Positions 60,275 through 64,000 of a stretch of 64,000 bases of DNA are shown piece after piece. A program made the translations under genes and the position numbers. How positions within the stretch are numbered: the first letter of the stretch is position 1; each line of letters begins with the position of its first letter. Source of the DNA: Flavobacteriaceae bacterium YJPT1-3 (GTDB lineage: Bacteria; Bacteroidota; Bacteroidia; Flavobacteriales; Flavobacteriaceae); contig CP123444.1 in NCBI GenBank assembly GCA_029866965.1, positions 1,157,501 through 1,221,500 of the forward strand. Direction: 5' to 3'. The notes beneath the pieces are model-generated. The model searched no databases, had not been told where the DNA came from, and saw only the letters and a program-made list of their open reading frames with translations.

Positions 60275-61926
60275 AAAATATAAATCCCACCACCACTGCT
60301 GCCTGGAGCCAATTACAAAAACATTTTCAGGAGATCAAACACACCCATCTGAAGACGCTCTTTGAGGAGGAGAAGAACAGAGCTGAGGCCTTCAGTATCC
60401 GTTGGCGGGATTTTTACGTAGACTACAGTAAGCATCGGATCGATAAGGAAACGCATAAACTCTTACTCGATCTAGCCCAGGAGGTCGATCTGCCTGCAGC
60501 TATCAAAAGCTATTTTGAGGGCGATCGCATCAACGAAACGGAAAATCGTGCAGTGCTGCATACAGGCCTGCGTCAGCCCGCTGTCGCGAAAGTGATGTTA
60601 GACGGAGAAGATGTCAATCCGGAAGTTCAGGAGGTGAAGCAACACATCGAGCGATTCAGTCGGTCGGTTATTTCCGGGTCGCACAAAGGATATACCGGAA
60701 AATCGATCACCGATGTCGTCAATGTGGGTATCGGCGGATCTGATCTGGGTCCGGTGATGATCACCGAAGCTTTAGCCTTTTACAAAAATCACCTGAACAT
60801 ACATTTCGTCTCCAATGTAGATGGCGATCACGTGCAGGAGGTACTGAAGAAATTGAATCCGGAGACGACGCTGTTTGTCATCGTGTCTAAAACCTTCACC
60901 ACCCAGGAAACCCTGACCAATGCCAATACGATTAGGGAATGGTTTGTCGACCGACTTTTACCTCAAGCAGGAGTAAGCGAAAACAGTGCGATCTCTCGTC
61001 ACTTCGCCGCCGTATCAACCAATGTGGAAGCCATCGAAAAATTTGGAATTGATGCGGACAATGTGTTTCCGATGTGGAATTGGGTCGGGGGGCGTTTCTC
61101 TTTATGGAGTGCCGTGGGTCTGAGTATCGCCTTAAGCGTAGGCTATGAAAATTTCGAGCGATTGCTGGAAGGGGCTTACGATATGGATAGACACTTTCGC
61201 GAAAGCAAACTGGAAAAGAACATCCCGGTAGTCCTGGCTTTACTTACCGTTTGGTACAATAACTTTTTTGGTGCAGAGACCCAGGCCATTATTCCTTACA
61301 CCCAATATTTGCACCGCTTTCCGGCTTATCTTCAACAGGCCATCATGGAAAGTAACGGAAAGCATGTCGATCGCAATGGGAAACCGGTCGACTACCAAAC
61401 CGGAACGGTAATCTGGGGAGAGCCGGGTACCAATAGCCAACATGCTTTTTTTCAATTGATCCATCAGGGTACCAAATTGATCCCCGCCGATTTCATCGGG
61501 TTCAAGCGTCCCTTGTATTTGGATTCTGGGCATCATGACAAGTTGATGGCTAACTTTTTCGCGCAAACTGAAGCCTTGATGAATGGGAAAACGGAAGAAC
61601 AAGTAAGCCAAGAATTGAAAACCAAAGGGCTGAGTGAAAAGGAAATTAAACAACTACTGCCCTTTAAAGTTTTTGACGGGAATAAACCGACCACTACCGT
61701 ATTGATTGATCAATTGACACCTCGTTCTTTAGGATCGCTCATTGCGATGTATGAGCACAAGATCTTTGTGGAGGGTGTGATCTGGAACATCTTCAGCTAC
61801 GACCAATGGGGAGTGGAGTTAGGAAAACAATTGGCGACCAAAATTCTCAATGATCTGGAACAAAATGACTTTGCTGACCATGATTCTTCTACTAAAGAAC
61901 TTTTAACACGCTATCGAAAACGTTAG
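60271..61926 (+). CDS. pgi: Glucose-6-phosphate isomerase
   Basis: Interconverts glucose-6-phosphate and fructose-6-phosphate. The 551 residues include the SIS domains with [12 protein letters not shown], the phosphate-binding [27 protein letters not shown] (PGI signature 1 region) and the catalytic Glu in [15 protein letters not shown] plus the C-terminal [13 protein letters not shown] signature. A one-mismatch palindrome copy (61193-61206) encodes HFRES. It overlaps the M23-like gene by 4 bp. Confidence 0.97.
   Translation: MKNINPTTTAAWSQLQKHFQEIKHTHLKTLFEEEKNRAEAFSIRWRDFYVDYSKHRIDKETHKLLLDLAQEVDLPAAIKSYFEGDRINETENRAVLHTGLRQPAVAKVMLDGEDVNPEVQEVKQHIERFSRSVISGSHKGYTGKSITDVVNVGIGGSDLGPVMITEALAFYKNHLNIHFVSNVDGDHVQEVLKKLNPETTLFVIVSKTFTTQETLTNANTIREWFVDRLLPQAGVSENSAISRHFAAVSTNVEAIEKFGIDADNVFPMWNWVGGRFSLWSAVGLSIALSVGYENFERLLEGAYDMDRHFRESKLEKNIPVVLALLTVWYNNFFGAETQAIIPYTQYLHRFPAYLQQAIMESNGKHVDRNGKPVDYQTGTVIWGEPGTNSQHAFFQLIHQGTKLIPADFIGFKRPLYLDSGHHDKLMANFFAQTEALMNGKTEEQVSQELKTKGLSEKEIKQLLPFKVFDGNKPTTTVLIDQLTPRSLGSLIAMYEHKIFVEGVIWNIFSYDQWGVELGKQLATKILNDLEQNDFADHDSSTKELLTRYRKR
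61193..61206. repeat. GCTTTCGCGAAAGC palindrome, one-mismatch copy
   Basis: ACTTTCGCGAAAGC inside pgi; only the first base differs. Confidence 0.65.
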
Positions 61927-61961
61927 TAGTAATTGTTAATAAATCTGTGAACTAAGAAAGG

Positions 61962-62000
61962 GGCTCATTATCAATAGGATAGTGAGCCTTCTGTACTTTT
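61962..62000 (+). terminator. Probable terminator of pgi
   Basis: GGCTCATTATC (61962-61972) pairs with GATAGTGAGCC (61978-61988) with one G-U pair, then CTGTACTTTT, a weak T-rich tail. Confidence 0.55.
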
Positions 62001-62096
62001 ACAGCGTCGGTGTTAATTCTCAATTCTTAACATTGTCTTAATATCAAACTAATCGGTTATTGTCAATTTTGCGGCAATTAATAAACTAATTAAACA

Positions 62097-64000
62097 ATGA
62101 AGAAAATTACTTATTTAATGGCAGTAGCCATGATGCTTTTGACCGCAGTGTCATTTGCTCAGGGGGTTACTACTTCTGCAATTAATGGTAGGGTTTTAGA
62201 CAACACGGAAAACCCATTACCAGGAGCAAACATTATTGCTGTGCATCAGCCGTCAGGAAGTACCTACGGTGCGACCACAGATTTTGATGGCTTCTACAGA
62301 ATTTCCAACATGCGTGTAGGAGGTCCCTATACCATTACAATTTCTTATGTAGGCTTTGACGATTTCTCAGCAAGCAATGTATTTCTTGCTCTTGGGGAGA
62401 CCAAGCGTATCAGCACCACTCTTGGAGAGGCGGAGAACGCTTTGGATGAGGTCGTGATCACTGCGCAGAGAAATACCACTTTTGACGCCAACAAAACGGG
62501 AACTGAAACAACAGTGACTCAGCGTGATATTCAAACGCTACCTGCAGTTTCTCGTTCGATTGCCGACTTTGCCCGTATTACTCCACAGGCACAAATCACA
62601 GAAGGTAACGACGGATTTTCCATCTCTTTGGCAGGTCAAAATAACCGTTACAACGCCATCTATATTGATGGTGCGGTAAACAACGATGTATTCGGACTAG
62701 CAGGATCAGGAACAAACGGGGGACAAACCGGAGTGAATCCTTTTTCTGTAGATGCGATCGAAACCTTCCAAATCAACCTGGCGCCATTTGATGTAAAGCA
62801 ATCGGGTTTCTCCGGAGGTTCAATCAACGCTATTACCCGTTCAGGTACGAACGAATTTGAAGGTTCTGCTTACTATTTCCTTAGAAATGAAAGCTTCGCT
62901 GGTAAAACACCACCAAGCTTAGTAGGTGAAGGAGAGGAGCGTCAGAAATTGGCAGAATTTTCTGCTGAGACCTATGGTGTTCGTATTGGAGGTCCCATCA
63001 TTGAAGATAAATTATTCTTCTTTGTAAACTACGAGCGTCAGGATGAAGAGACTCCCCAGCCGTTCAATTTTAGTAACTATACTGGACGTTCTTCTTTAGC
63101 GGATATTCAGAACTTAAGTAGCTTCTTGCAATCGGAATACGGGTATAACCCAGGAATTTTCGACAGCAATACCAGAACTTTAGAAAGTGATAAACTGACG
63201 GTTAAGTTAGACTGGAACATCAATGAAAATCACACCATGTCTTTGCGTCATGGATATGTGAAGGGTGTAAATTTAGAAGCGCGCAGCTCCGGGAACAGAA
63301 ACATTGGGTTCATCAATGGATCGGAGTTCTTTGAGACCACAACAAATTCTACCGTTCTTGAATTGAACTCACGATTTGGAAGCAAATATGCAAATAGCTT
63401 TATCGTAGGTTTCACAACTGTTCGTGATGACCGTGATCCTTTTGGAAGTCCATTTCCAACAGTAGATATTCAGGATGGAAACGGAACCATTTCTTTTGGA
63501 TCTGAACCTTTCTCTACGGCCAACTTATTGGACCAGGATGTAGTGAACATCACTAACGATTTTGAGATTTATTCAGGTCGTCACACCATTACCCTCGGAG
63601 CTAACTTAGAGATTGCTCAGGTAAAGAACCTATTCTTACCCTTCAACTTTGGAGATTATACCTTCGAAGATCAGTTTGACGGAGACGGAAACTTGATCTC
63701 CAGCGGATTGAACCAGTTCTTAACCAATCAAGCAGTTGATTTCTATCAGCACGGTTATGCGTTGATTGGCGACGGTACTGTTGGTGATGATTCTGCCGGT
63801 GCTGCTGAGTTCACCAATGCACAGTTTGGTGTTTATGTACAGGATGAAGTACAGGTTACTGAAACCTTCCGTTTGACCGCAGGTCTTCGTATCGATATTC
63901 CGTATTGGGAAGATGGAGATACCAACGAGTATTTCAATACTCAGACCATTCCTACTTTGGAAGCCGCTGGCAAAAACCTTCAGGGTGCCCGTGTAGGTCA
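62097..64000 (+). CDS. TonB-dependent receptor, Oar-like (partial, runs off the window)
   Basis: From ATG 62097 the frame is open to the window edge (634 codons). Signal peptide MKKITYLMAVAMMLLTAVSFAQ, then a carboxypeptidase-regulatory-like domain (about residues 28-115; INGRVLDNTENPLPGANI, TTDFDGFYRISNM), a plug (DEVVITAQR, FSISLAGQNNRYNAIYIDG, FSGGSINAITRSGTNEFEG) and barrel strands. The plug and YYFLRNESFAGK segment match the Oar-type receptors, which import or export proteins or peptides. Only the 5' part is present; typical members have over 1,000 residues. Confidence 0.93.
   Translation, partial: MKKITYLMAVAMMLLTAVSFAQGVTTSAINGRVLDNTENPLPGANIIAVHQPSGSTYGATTDFDGFYRISNMRVGGPYTITISYVGFDDFSASNVFLALGETKRISTTLGEAENALDEVVITAQRNTTFDANKTGTETTVTQRDIQTLPAVSRSIADFARITPQAQITEGNDGFSISLAGQNNRYNAIYIDGAVNNDVFGLAGSGTNGGQTGVNPFSVDAIETFQINLAPFDVKQSGFSGGSINAITRSGTNEFEGSAYYFLRNESFAGKTPPSLVGEGEERQKLAEFSAETYGVRIGGPIIEDKLFFFVNYERQDEETPQPFNFSNYTGRSSLADIQNLSSFLQSEYGYNPGIFDSNTRTLESDKLTVKLDWNINENHTMSLRHGYVKGVNLEARSSGNRNIGFINGSEFFETTTNSTVLELNSRFGSKYANSFIVGFTTVRDDRDPFGSPFPTVDIQDGNGTISFGSEPFSTANLLDQDVVNITNDFEIYSGRHTITLGANLEIAQVKNLFLPFNFGDYTFEDQFDGDGNLISSGLNQFLTNQAVDFYQHGYALIGDGTVGDDSAGAAEFTNAQFGVYVQDEVQVTETFRLTAGLRIDIPYWEDGDTNEYFNTQTIPTLEAAGKNLQGARVG

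Noticed and set aside
1-64000. Mobile elements, CRISPR arrays, tRNA or rRNA genes
   Set aside because: I found no transposase, integrase, regularly spaced repeats, or cloverleaf/rRNA-like sequence; the scattered palindromes are not direct-repeat arrays.

Overview
This window reads as a chromosomal segment of a marine-type member of the Flavobacteriaceae (Bacteroidota). The case rests on a type IX secretion component with a C-terminal sorting domain (PorZ-like), TonB-dependent receptors, a THC0290_0291-family protein and RimK with its partner genes. Promoters follow the Bacteroidota pattern TTG-N17-20-TAnnTTTG, and Shine-Dalgarno sites are nearly absent. Coding density is very high. I see no tRNA, rRNA, CRISPR array, insertion sequence or prophage.

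Layout. 1-9.6 kb: end of a bat (aerotolerance) cluster with a stop-interrupted batE, cvpA, pheS, gpsA, a flavobacterial lipoprotein, a LysM/BON protein, then the yicC-gmk-nadD operon on the minus strand. 10.1-18.8 kb: a divergent carbohydrate locus. The minus arm has a TIM-barrel isomerase, a NupG-like permease, a Gfo/Idh/MocA dehydrogenase, a second TIM-barrel isomerase and a DUF1080 hydrolase. The plus arm has a GMC oxidoreductase, its small subunit and a third TIM-barrel isomerase. Together they look like an oxidise-cleave-isomerise route through 3-keto sugars. An azurin-like protein lies next to it. 19.4-28.5 kb: a YheT-type hydrolase, a bestrophin, two TetR regulators each with matching palindromic operators beside a target gene (an SDR; an alpha/beta hydrolase plus thioesterase), and assorted housekeeping genes. 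28.5-44.4 kb: metB, gdhA, a CAP lipoprotein, porZ-recO-TonB receptor, ileS, a DksA-like protein and a frameshifted lspA. 44.4-50.5 kb (minus): response regulator, histidine kinase, degenerate kinase, 5-formyl-THF cyclo-ligase, and a rimK cluster. 50.6-64 kb (plus): uvrC, patatin/beta-barrel protein, hmgA, hppD, kynA (aromatic amino acid degradation), M23-like protein, pgi and a partial Oar-like TonB receptor.

The most striking signal is not a gene. The 14-bp palindrome GCTTTCGCGAAAGC occurs eight times perfectly and four more times with one mismatch, always inside genes and in all three codon phases, so it is read as AFAKA, xFRES or LSRK. By chance far less than one copy is expected in 64 kb. 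It behaves like a highly iterated palindrome or chromosome-wide recognition word, comparable to HIP1 of cyanobacteria or DNA uptake sequences. One degenerate copy sits exactly over the codons where a histidine kinase should carry its phosphoacceptor His. Other points of interest are promoters so close to the start codon that the mRNAs would be leaderless (uvrC, yicC, two tetR genes), a hairpin that holds a -7 promoter element, and two disrupted conserved genes (batE, lspA) that are either real lesions or sequence errors.
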